From: UBA6115 sp050953005
GTDB taxonomy: Bacteria > Bacillota > Clostridia > Christensenellales > Aristaeellaceae
DNA: 64,000 bases
Assembly: GCA_050953005.1 (NCBI GenBank)
Contig: JBMNLV010000001.1
Location: 186,001-250,000, forward strand
Reading direction: 5' to 3'
The notes below the pieces were generated by a model that searched no databases, had not been told where the DNA came from, and was given only the letters and a program-made list of their open reading frames with translations. Positions 8,440 through 16,353 of the stretch are shown piece by piece (the first letter of the stretch is position 1; each line of letters opens with the position of its first letter). The translations under genes were made by a program, and so were the position numbers.

Positions 8440-9870
8440 ATGAAGCGCAAACAATTTAAGCAATTTGCCCGGCTGGCAGCCTTGTTGCTGTTTGCTGCCA
8501 TCCTGGCAGGATGCACCGCCACGCCCGATACCACCGGTAATAACGACAGCGGCGCAGGCACCCTTGATGATAACCTCTTCCCGGATTTTCCTGTCCTGGG
8601 TGGCACAACATCCCCTCCCACCCCGACCGGTGGCGCCCCAGCCACCACCAACGGCCTGATAATCAATCTGCCTGAGGGCACTACGCTGATTAATCAACCA
8701 TCCTCCACTCAGCCTGGTTGGGGCAATATCCTCACCAGCAATCAACCCTTTGTTTCTCCCACCGCCACCATATGGGGCGGCATCTCAGTGATTACAAGCA
8801 CTCCAGGCGCGGCAACCCCATCACCCACACCGATGATCCTCAAACTTGGCGCCAAGGGGCCTGAAGTCAGCAGCCTGCAGCGTAAACTCAAGGATCTGGG
8901 CTATAACATCGGCTCTGTGGATGGCGATTTCGGCCCTTCGACTGAAGCGGCGGTCAAAGCTTTCCAGGAGCGCAACAAGCTGTATGTGGACGGCATTGCC
9001 GGTACTTCCACCCTTAACAAACTCAATTCCTCTTCCGCCCTGCCGCCGCGTCCTACCGCAACACCCACTCCGCGCGCAACAGCCACGCCGCGCATCAGCG
9101 ATAATGTCTTCCTTAAGCTGGGCTCCTCCGGATCGGATGTTCGCAAGCTTCAGGAGCGCCTGATTGAGTTGGGCTATCTGATGGGCAAGGCCAACGGCCA
9201 GTTCGACCAGATGACGCAGGAGGCGGTCATCGCCTTTCAAAACCGTCACACTTCCTATTCGGATGGCATCGCAGGCCCGGACACCCTGCGCAGGCTGTAT
9301 TCCTCCTCGGCGCGCAAAACATCCAGCGCCGTGGGCATTATCGGCACCTCCATCCAGCGGGGCTTGAAGGATTCCCCAATCGTGCGCCGCATCCAGCAGA
9401 AACTCAAGGACCTGCGTTTTTACACAGGCAGCGTTGACGGTGATTTTGGCGCGTCCACCGAGGCTGCTGTCAAAGCTTTCCAGGCCGCCAACCGTCTCAG
9501 AGCGGATGGCAAGGTAGGCAGCAACACCTATGAGGCGCTGTTCTCATCCGGTGCTGCGACTGCGTCGCCTGTCCCCGGCCAGGTAACTGTACCGCCCACG
9601 CGGATTCCCTTCTACACCAACGTCACGCCCAACCCTGACGGCGATATTGTTACCCTAAGGGAGGGTGACAGCGGAAGCCTGGTGCGCCGCTTGCAGCAGG
9701 CGCTCAAGGATCAGGGCTTCTATAATGGTACTGTGGATGGTCTGTTTGGCTTTGGAACCACCGAGGCAGTCAAGGCTTTCCAGAAATCCAGGGGTCTCTC
9801 GCAGGACGGCGAAGCCGGCCGGGGTACCCAACGTTACCTCTATCAGGGCAGTTTCCCGCCAGGATCATAA
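8440..9870 (+). CDS. Lipoprotein with four PG_binding_1 domains
   Basis: A 476-residue surface lipoprotein likely to bind peptidoglycan. The signal ends in the lipobox LAGC, with the lipidated Cys at residue 25. A Ser/Thr/Pro-rich linker of about 100 residues follows, then four PG_binding_1 repeats, each with the LQxxLxxLGY, VDGDFG-type and AVxAFQ motifs. Pro/Thr linkers separate them. No catalytic domain is present, so it is an anchor or scaffold rather than a hydrolase. The ATG at 8440 is chosen over upstream starts because it places the charged n-region (MKRKQFKQFAR) correctly and lies about 9 bases after AAAGGA. Confidence 0.85.
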   Translation: MKRKQFKQFARLAALLLFAAILAGCTATPDTTGNNDSGAGTLDDNLFPDFPVLGGTTSPPTPTGGAPATTNGLIINLPEGTTLINQPSSTQPGWGNILTSNQPFVSPTATIWGGISVITSTPGAATPSPTPMILKLGAKGPEVSSLQRKLKDLGYNIGSVDGDFGPSTEAAVKAFQERNKLYVDGIAGTSTLNKLNSSSALPPRPTATPTPRATATPRISDNVFLKLGSSGSDVRKLQERLIELGYLMGKANGQFDQMTQEAVIAFQNRHTSYSDGIAGPDTLRRLYSSSARKTSSAVGIIGTSIQRGLKDSPIVRRIQQKLKDLRFYTGSVDGDFGASTEAAVKAFQAANRLRADGKVGSNTYEALFSSGAATASPVPGQVTVPPTRIPFYTNVTPNPDGDIVTLREGDSGSLVRRLQQALKDQGFYNGTVDGLFGFGTTEAVKAFQKSRGLSQDGEAGRGTQRYLYQGSFPPGS

Positions 9871-9902
9871 TGAACGACAATCAATCAGTATGGGTCACAT
9901 AT

Positions 9903-9929
9903 AACCCGCCGCGGTGACCGCGGCGGGTT
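9903..9929. terminator. Strong hairpin between convergent genes
   Basis: Perfect 12-bp stem AACCCGCCGCGG (9903-9914)/CCGCGGCGGGTT (9918-9929) with a 3-base loop, followed by TGTTCT. It lies between the lipoprotein and ftsY. Confidence 0.75.
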
Positions 9930-9964
9930 GTTCTATACACAAAATCAAGTGGATGGGCCCATCC

Positions 9965-10864
9965 TTAGAACAAGGCGTCAACAAATTCCCTGGCGTTGAA
10001 GGCCTGCAGGTCGTCTATACCCTCGCCCACCCCAATGTACCACACAGGTACGTTCAGCTCCCTGCGGATGGCCAGCGCAATACCTCCCTTGGCGGTGCCG
10101 TCCAGCTTCGTGAGGATGATGCCATTAATATCAGCAACTTCCTTAAACATCTTGGCCTGATTGAGACCGTTTTGTCCGGTAGTTGCATCCAGTACCAGCA
10201 TGCTTCGCACAGTGGCTTCCGGGTATTCCCGCGCGATGACACGGCGGATCTTGGCCAGTTCGTCCATCAGGTTTTTCTTGTTGTGCAGCCGTCCGGCGGT
10301 ATCTACAATCAGCAGGTCGGTCTTCCGGGCTTTGACCGAGGCGATGGCGTCAAACACAACTGCAGCCGGGTCGGCGCCATGCTGCTGCTTGATAAGCGGC
10401 ACATCAGCACGATCAGCCCAAACCTGCAGCTGATCATCAGCCGCGGCACGAAAAGTATCAGCGGCTGCCAGAGTGACAGTGCGGCCTACCTCACGGAAGC
10501 GCAGCGCCAGCTTGCCAACCGTAGTCGTCTTGCCAACGCCGTTAACCCCGACCACCAGCATAACCATGGGCCATTGCAGCGCCGGGCGCGGGATGTCCAT
10601 TTCCTCTACCATAATGTTCTTGAGCAGATCCTTGGCCTGCGCGGCGTCACGAACCTTTTGCTCGCGCACCTGCTCCTTGAGCGTATTGATGATATGCTCT
10701 GATGCAGCTACACCAGCGTCCGACAAAACAAGGATGTCCATCAGCCCCTCATAAAAATCCTCATCAATCGCCTGGGTCGTACTGGTCAGCTGGTCAATCT
10801 GCTTGCTCATCTGCCCTCGGGTTTTGCTTAGACCCTGTTTGAGCCGGGCGAAAAATCCTGCCAT
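9965..10864 (-). CDS. ftsY: Signal recognition particle receptor FtsY
   Basis: FtsY is the SRP receptor GTPase that hands nascent membrane proteins to the Sec translocon. The 299-residue protein has the NG domain: an N-terminal helical bundle, then G1 GVNGVGKTTTVGKL, G2 DTFRAAADDQL, G3 DTAGRLHNK, G4 TKLDGTAKGG, and the C-terminal IGVGEGIDDLQAF. It lacks the long acidic A-domain of E. coli, as in most Gram-positives. AGGAGG precedes the ATG. smc and ffh, common neighbours, are not here. Confidence 0.96.
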   Translation of the reverse strand: MAGFFARLKQGLSKTRGQMSKQIDQLTSTTQAIDEDFYEGLMDILVLSDAGVAASEHIINTLKEQVREQKVRDAAQAKDLLKNIMVEEMDIPRPALQWPMVMLVVGVNGVGKTTTVGKLALRFREVGRTVTLAAADTFRAAADDQLQVWADRADVPLIKQQHGADPAAVVFDAIASVKARKTDLLIVDTAGRLHNKKNLMDELAKIRRVIAREYPEATVRSMLVLDATTGQNGLNQAKMFKEVADINGIILTKLDGTAKGGIALAIRRELNVPVWYIGVGEGIDDLQAFNAREFVDALF

Positions 10865-11253
10865 GCTAATCCTCCTTAGGCGGTGTATTCTTTCAAGTTT
10901 ACGGAAACCATATCCGTAAGTATACTATAAATTATGTATAAAACACAGAAAGGTTTTGTTTGAGTTAGAAACAATTTCCTGCAATTTCCTGCTTTCAGAG
11001 AGGAGTTTTTAATATGATGCAATGCTAATCCCAGTCGTTGTCAGGATTCAGACTTTGAAACCGGAAGAAACATTCGTTCTCAAATACGCTGACTTGTTTG
11101 CTTTGTGGTCGATACACGCCATCATCCTCCGGATAAAGCACAAGGTTTTAGACGATTTCAGGGTTTTCCCTTGCACCAGTTTATCATGTATCAGGCCAGA
11201 CAGAATGCTTGTGAAATAAAATAAAATAGTCTTCCGGAGTTTTCGGTCAAATC
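10865..11253. other. Intergenic stretch without a recognisable gene
   Basis: About 390 AT-rich bases between the divergent ftsY and the opp operon. A 65-codon open frame at 11022-11219 has no good ribosome binding site and no family resemblance, so I do not call it a gene. Confidence 0.6.
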
Positions 11254-11282
11254 TTGACAGAAATCTTATAAAACTATAGAAT
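11254..11282 (+). promoter_or_regulatory. Sigma-A promoter of the opp operon
   Basis: TTGACA (11254-11259), 17-base spacer, TAGAAT (11277-11282), about 45 bases before the start codon of the binding protein. Confidence 0.75.
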
Positions 11283-11328
11283 AACAGATGCTTATTAATT
11301 AGGCTTATTAAATAGTAAGGAGGTACTC

Positions 11329-13749
11329 ATGAAACGTATTCTATCCCTTGTTCTGATGCTGTGCATGGTCTTTAGTCTGACCGCTTTTGCAGAGCAGGAA
11401 GCCCCTTCCTACACCTATGACCTGGCTGTCACTGCTTTCCCGACCACCTGGAGCCCCATGACCTACCAGACCGCGACGGACGCCGATCTGCTGAACTATC
11501 TCAGATCAGGTTATTTCGCGTTCGATTACAACGAGGCCATGGATGGCTACAAGATCATTCCGTGGGCCGCGGTGGACTTCCCGGTAGATGTCACTGAGCA
11601 GTACATCGGCGAGAAGTGGGGCATCAGTGAGTTTGTCGTCTCCGACGCAGGCGAAGTTACCGAGGAGCGCACTACAGCGCGCGCCTGGAAGCTGACCATC
11701 CGCGACGACTTGAAGTGGGAAGACGGCACCCCCATCAAGGCGCAGAATTTTGTCAACTCCGCCAAGCTCCTGCTTGACCCCAAGGCGCAAAACTACCGCG
11801 CTGACTCCCTGTACTCCAGCTCACTGCGCATCACCAATGCCGAAGGTTACGCCAAGCAGGGCGTGCCCGCCAACACCAAATATTGTGATTACATGGACAT
11901 TGACGGCGTTGAAGACGTAGAGGAGTGGCTGGCCAGCAAGGGCGACGCGAAGGGATATGTCAACTGGAAGTATTCCTTTGGCGATACCTATGATTTTGAG
12001 ACCAAGACATGGACCGGCGCAGCGGAAAGCGCCATTGTCGAGACACCCCTGACCATCAAAGAGTTGTATGACTTCTATACTGTCGGCGCAGGCGGCGAGT
12101 ACATCACCTGGGCTGACGAGCCTACCCGCAAGGAATGGGCCCTGGAAGAGCTATACGGCAAGTACACCTGGCCGGAAACCTCCTGGGAGACTGTCGGCTT
12201 CTTCGCGGATGGCGAGCATGACATCGTGATGATCCTTGACAAGCCCCTGTCAGGCTTCTACCTGCACTACGCGCTGACCAGCGCCTGGCTGGTGAACGAG
12301 GAGCTCTACGAAGCCTGCACCACCGAGGTGGATGGCGTTTACACCAATACCTACGGCACCTCCGTTGAGACCACCAAGTCCTGGGGCGCCTACAAGCTGA
12401 CCACTTTCCAGTCCGACAAGATCTATACGGTCGAGCGCAACGACAACTGGTTCGGCTACAACATGCCCGAAAACGAGGGCCGTTACCAGACCAGCCGCGT
12501 CAACGTCAACCTGGTCAAGGAGCCGTCCACCCGTCATGAGATGTTCCTCAACGGCCAGCTGGACACCTTCGGCCTGGACAAGGACTATATAGAAGACTAC
12601 GGCAAGTCCGACCACACCTACTACACCGAGGGCGATTCCGTGTTCGCCATGGTGTTCAACCCCAACTTTGAAGCCCTTGAGGCCAACCAGGCTATTGCCG
12701 GCGAAAACGTCAACAAGACCATCATCACCCTGAAAGACTTCCGCATGGCCATGAGCCTTGGCATGAACCGTTCCGAGTTCCTGCTGGCTGCCGACCCTGT
12801 CAGCCTGCCCGCCCTGGCCATCTATTCCAGCCAGATCGTTGCTGACCCGGACAACGGTATCTTCTACCGCAACACCGATGTCGCAAAGCAGGTCGTGGTC
12901 GACTTCTGGGGCCTGAGCGATGAGATCGGCGAGGGCAAGATGTACGCCACAGCGGACGAAGCCATTGACAGCATCTCCGGCTACAACCTGGAAATGGCCA
13001 AGGAGCTGTTCAACAAGGCCTATGACGAAGCCATTGAGAAAGGCATGATGAAGGAAGGCGATGAGGTGCAAATCATCATCGGTACCCCGAACATGACCTC
13101 CGCCTTCTACAACAACGGCTATGACTTCATCGTCAACAACTACACCGAGGCTGTGAAGGGCACCAAGCTGGAAGGCAAGCTGACCTTCTCCCGTGACGGC
13201 ACCCTGGGCAACGGCTTTGCCGACGCGCTCAAGAACAACAACGTTGACATGCTCTTTGGTGTGGGCTGGACCGGTTCCACCTTTGACCCCTATGGCCTGA
13301 TGGAAGTGTTTGTCAACCCCAGTTACCAGTATGACGCCGCGTTTGACGCGAAGGATCACATCATCCAGATCGAGCTGGGCGGCGTTACCTATGAAACAGA
13401 TATGTTCGCCTGGTACGAAGCCATGAACGGCAAGGCCGTCACCCTGAAGGTGGTCGGCTCTGATGAGACCGTCGTGAGGTCCTTCCCCTACAGCACTGAT
13501 GCCGAAAAGGCCGCTGAGCGCATCAAGGTGCTTGGCACCCTGGAAGGCGCCGTGCTGCAGCTGTACGACTTCATCCCGCTGATGGGCAACTACTCCGCCG
13601 CTCTCAAGGGCATGCAGGTGAAGTACTACACCGAGGACCAGATCTTCCCCATGGGCCGCGGCGGCATCCGCTACATGACCTACAACTATGACGACGCTGC
13701 CTGGGACGCCTTTGTCAAGGAGCAGGGCGGCACGCTGAACTACAAGTAA
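11329..13749 (+). CDS. Oligopeptide-type ABC transporter substrate-binding protein, unusually long
   Basis: An 806-residue SBP_bac_5 (OppA/DppA-type) protein that should capture peptides or other small organic solutes outside the cell. The signal peptide is MKRILSLVLMLCMVFSLTAFA. The family segment LTIRDDLKWEDGTPIKAQNF is clear, as are KDFRMAMSLGMNR and a late YDFIPLMGNYS region. OppA proteins are typically 520-600 residues; this one has extra sequence throughout, notably at residues 170-260. The signal ends in AFA without a Cys, so it is not an obvious lipoprotein, unusual for a Gram-positive binding protein. AAGGAGG precedes the ATG. First gene of opp. Confidence 0.88.
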   Translation: MKRILSLVLMLCMVFSLTAFAEQEAPSYTYDLAVTAFPTTWSPMTYQTATDADLLNYLRSGYFAFDYNEAMDGYKIIPWAAVDFPVDVTEQYIGEKWGISEFVVSDAGEVTEERTTARAWKLTIRDDLKWEDGTPIKAQNFVNSAKLLLDPKAQNYRADSLYSSSLRITNAEGYAKQGVPANTKYCDYMDIDGVEDVEEWLASKGDAKGYVNWKYSFGDTYDFETKTWTGAAESAIVETPLTIKELYDFYTVGAGGEYITWADEPTRKEWALEELYGKYTWPETSWETVGFFADGEHDIVMILDKPLSGFYLHYALTSAWLVNEELYEACTTEVDGVYTNTYGTSVETTKSWGAYKLTTFQSDKIYTVERNDNWFGYNMPENEGRYQTSRVNVNLVKEPSTRHEMFLNGQLDTFGLDKDYIEDYGKSDHTYYTEGDSVFAMVFNPNFEALEANQAIAGENVNKTIITLKDFRMAMSLGMNRSEFLLAADPVSLPALAIYSSQIVADPDNGIFYRNTDVAKQVVVDFWGLSDEIGEGKMYATADEAIDSISGYNLEMAKELFNKAYDEAIEKGMMKEGDEVQIIIGTPNMTSAFYNNGYDFIVNNYTEAVKGTKLEGKLTFSRDGTLGNGFADALKNNNVDMLFGVGWTGSTFDPYGLMEVFVNPSYQYDAAFDAKDHIIQIELGGVTYETDMFAWYEAMNGKAVTLKVVGSDETVVRSFPYSTDAEKAAERIKVLGTLEGAVLQLYDFIPLMGNYSAALKGMQVKYYTEDQIFPMGRGGIRYMTYNYDDAAWDAFVKEQGGTLNYK

Positions 13750-13771
13750 GACCGGTTTCGCTGTGATCAGC

Positions 13772-13802
13772 AGCCCGGGGGGAGGTCCACTCCTCCCGGG
13801 CT
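13772..13802 (+). terminator. Stem-loop between the binding protein and permease genes
   Basis: AGCCCGGG (13772-13779) pairs with CCCGGGCT (13795-13802), with further G/C pairing inside. There is no strong T run. Such hairpins commonly protect the binding-protein mRNA or lower readthrough into the permease genes. Confidence 0.6.
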
Positions 13803-13858
13803 TACACATTACATCCCCGTCCTGAAGAAAAGAAGCAGGATGGAAGAGGGAGAGACTC

Positions 13859-14818
13859 GTGCTTAAATACGTAACTCAACGTATCCTGCTCATGCTCGTG
13901 GTGACGCTGATCATCGTCTCCATTTGCTTTATCCTGGTAAAGCTGCTGCCCACCAAACCGGCTCAGCAGTTTGGCAAGGACATGCAGCTGGTAGAAATGC
14001 GCAGGGAAGCTCTGGGCTACAACAAGCCTCTGATTGAGCAGTACATCATTTTTCTGCGGCGGTCTGTCATCGGCGGAGACTGGGGGATCTCCGAATCCCT
14101 GTATTTCGGGCAGAATGTCTGGGACAAATTCATGGAAAAAATGCCCGCCACCGTTGTGGTGAACGTGTATACAATGATCTTCAGCGTGCCGCTCGGGCTA
14201 TTGTTCGGTATCTACGCGGCGCTGAAGAAAAACAAGTGGCAGGACCACTTTATATCGACCGCAGTCATCATCTTCGTGTCAGTGCCCAGCTATGTATACG
14301 CCTTTTTGGTGCAGTATTTCCTGTGTTTCAAATTAAAATGGTTCCCCTTCCAGATGGAGCCCGGCTATGACCTGCTCAGCTGGAAAACCTTCGTTTCCCT
14401 TGTGCCGGCCATTATTTCCCTTGGTTTTGGCATTGTAGCGGGTCTGACCCGCTATACCCGCGCAGAGCTGACCGAGGTGCTGACCAGTGAGTTCCTCCTG
14501 CTGGCGCGCACCAAGGGGCTGACAAGAGCCCAAACAACCGTCCGGCACGCCCTGCGCAACTCCATGGTTCCGATCTTCCCCATGATCCTGGGACAATTTA
14601 TCGGAATCATCGGTGGCTCGCTGATTATTGAGCAGATCTTCGGAATACCGGGCGTTGGGCCACTGTACATCAGCTCCATCACTGCTGCCAGCCCAGACTA
14701 CAACTTTTTCATGCTCCTGTCCGCGTTTTATACGCTTATTGGCTTATGCAGCGGGATTATCATCGACCTCAGCTATGGATTTGTCGATCCGAGAATCAGA
14801 ATGGGGAGCAAAAAATAA
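13859..14818 (+). CDS. Oligopeptide ABC transporter permease OppB-type
   Basis: A 319-residue inner-membrane permease with six hydrophobic segments. The coupling-helix (EAA) motif reads LLARTKGLTRAQTTVRHALR, followed by the typical IIGGSLIIEQIFGIPGVGPL. Together with the OppC-type subunit it forms the channel. The start is a GTG at 13859 after GGGAGA. Its stop overlaps the next gene's start (TAATG). Length is normal for OppB, unlike the other subunits of this operon. Confidence 0.93.
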   Translation: MLKYVTQRILLMLVVTLIIVSICFILVKLLPTKPAQQFGKDMQLVEMRREALGYNKPLIEQYIIFLRRSVIGGDWGISESLYFGQNVWDKFMEKMPATVVVNVYTMIFSVPLGLLFGIYAALKKNKWQDHFISTAVIIFVSVPSYVYAFLVQYFLCFKLKWFPFQMEPGYDLLSWKTFVSLVPAIISLGFGIVAGLTRYTRAELTEVLTSEFLLLARTKGLTRAQTTVRHALRNSMVPIFPMILGQFIGIIGGSLIIEQIFGIPGVGPLYISSITAASPDYNFFMLLSAFYTLIGLCSGIIIDLSYGFVDPRIRMGSKK

Positions 14819-16353
14819 TGAGCGAGAACAAGTATTATCAAGATATCCCAAAAGAAAAATTCGTCTTTGTGGATAACGCGGATAGGCTTCATGATAAAAA
14901 GCTGGATACCAAGCCCATCAGCTATTTCAAGGACGTAATGATGCGCTTCAGCCGCAACAGGGCTTCCGTAGCCGCGGCCATCATCATTATGTTCCTTTTC
15001 CTGTATGCCGTTTTCGGCCCGATGATCGGCCGCAATCAGTATACCGTGTCGCTGACGGATACGATGTATCTCAATTACGGCAAACTGCCTCCCAAAAGCA
15101 AGTACCTTGCTTTTCTGGGCATGGACGGTACGTCCAAAGTAACCTTGAATGAACCGGAATACCTTGCCCTGCGCGCCATCGCGGTGGAGACCGGGCTTGA
15201 CCCGGTTGTTGAGATCTACCGCGAGGCCTATACCGACCCGACGGCCAGCCCGAATGCCCGCTTCTATGATATCAGGCTGGACAACTATTACCGCATGGGC
15301 ATGTTCCACCTGACCTTCACCCCCGAGCAATACGAAGACCTGCAGGCCTGGCAGAACAAAAGCGGCATCCAGGTCATCTTTCCCTCAATTACGGACGCCA
15401 GGCAAAACGATGGCAATATCTGGTATAAAGCCAACAACAAAGGCGTCCCGACGCTGGACAAGGAAGGGAACTTTATTCCCATCTACCGCACGACCAGCCC
15501 CTCCGACACCAGCTACAACAGCCTGCGCATCGCCTCGGACAACAACCCGGAGAAGCCTTTCGCCTATGCGAGGGTAACCGGCACCAGCACTGCACGCTCC
15601 TATGTCTGCCGGGTGAGCAAGTACAACTATTTCATCTACCGCTATGGCTTTGAGCCGGCCTTCCCCTTTGGCACCACAGACCGGGGGCAGGATATCTTTA
15701 CACGCCTGGCCGCAGCCGCGCGCTTCTCCTTCGTGCTGTCCATCCTGGTGTCCAGCGTGAATATGTTCATTGGCGCCATTTACGGCGCGATTGAGGGCTA
15801 TTATGGCGGCGCAATCGACCTGATGATGGAGCGTATTACCGACATTCTGTACGGCATCCCCTTCATTGTGGCCACTACGCTGTTCCAATTGCACCTGGCG
15901 AAACAGGTCGGCGTGGTCGGCGCGCTGATCTTTGCCTTCCTGCTGACAGGCTGGATTGGCATGGCCTCCCGTGTGCGAATGCAGTTTTACCGCTTCAAGC
16001 GGCAGGAGTATATCCTGGCCGCCAGAACCCTGGGCGCCAGCGACAGCAGGCTGATGTTCAAGCATATCTTCCCCAACTCCATGGGCACCATCATCACCGG
16101 TTCGGTACTGGCGATTCCCGGTGTTATCTTCAGCGAGTCCTCCATGACCTACCTGGGCATTGTCAACCTGGAATCCTCCACCATGACCAGCGTGGGCACC
16201 ATGCTGGCCAACGGAAGGCAATTCCTGTCCACCTACCCGTTCATCATCTTCTTTCCCTCTTTGTTCATTTCACTGCTGATGATTTCCTTCAACCTGTTCG
16301 GCAATGGACTGCGGGATGCCTTTAATCCATCACTGCGGGGGGTAGAAGAATAA
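14818..16353 (+). CDS. Oligopeptide ABC transporter permease OppC-type with large extracytoplasmic insertion
   Basis: The second permease, 511 residues against about 300-350 in usual OppC. After the N-terminal tail and first membrane helix (ASVAAAIIIMFLFLYAVFG) there is an extra domain of about 200 residues that should lie outside the membrane. The normal part then resumes at FGTTDRGQDIFTRL and carries the coupling motif ILAARTLGASDSRLMFKHIF. The ATG at 14818 overlaps the OppB stop by one base; a longer frame upstream lies inside oppB and is not used. The inserted domain may dock the equally enlarged binding protein; that is inference. Confidence 0.92.
   Translation: MSENKYYQDIPKEKFVFVDNADRLHDKKLDTKPISYFKDVMMRFSRNRASVAAAIIIMFLFLYAVFGPMIGRNQYTVSLTDTMYLNYGKLPPKSKYLAFLGMDGTSKVTLNEPEYLALRAIAVETGLDPVVEIYREAYTDPTASPNARFYDIRLDNYYRMGMFHLTFTPEQYEDLQAWQNKSGIQVIFPSITDARQNDGNIWYKANNKGVPTLDKEGNFIPIYRTTSPSDTSYNSLRIASDNNPEKPFAYARVTGTSTARSYVCRVSKYNYFIYRYGFEPAFPFGTTDRGQDIFTRLAAAARFSFVLSILVSSVNMFIGAIYGAIEGYYGGAIDLMMERITDILYGIPFIVATTLFQLHLAKQVGVVGALIFAFLLTGWIGMASRVRMQFYRFKRQEYILAARTLGASDSRLMFKHIFPNSMGTIITGSVLAIPGVIFSESSMTYLGIVNLESSTMTSVGTMLANGRQFLSTYPFIIFFPSLFISLLMISFNLFGNGLRDAFNPSLRGVEE

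Noticed and set aside
11022..11219. 65-codon frame before the opp promoter
   Set aside because: No ribosome binding site, no recognisable motif, and codon use unlike neighbouring genes.
12250..13809. 519-codon open frame on the minus strand opposite the binding-protein gene
   Set aside because: It mirrors the codon bias of the plus-strand gene, has no family resemblance, and the plus-strand protein is clearly real.
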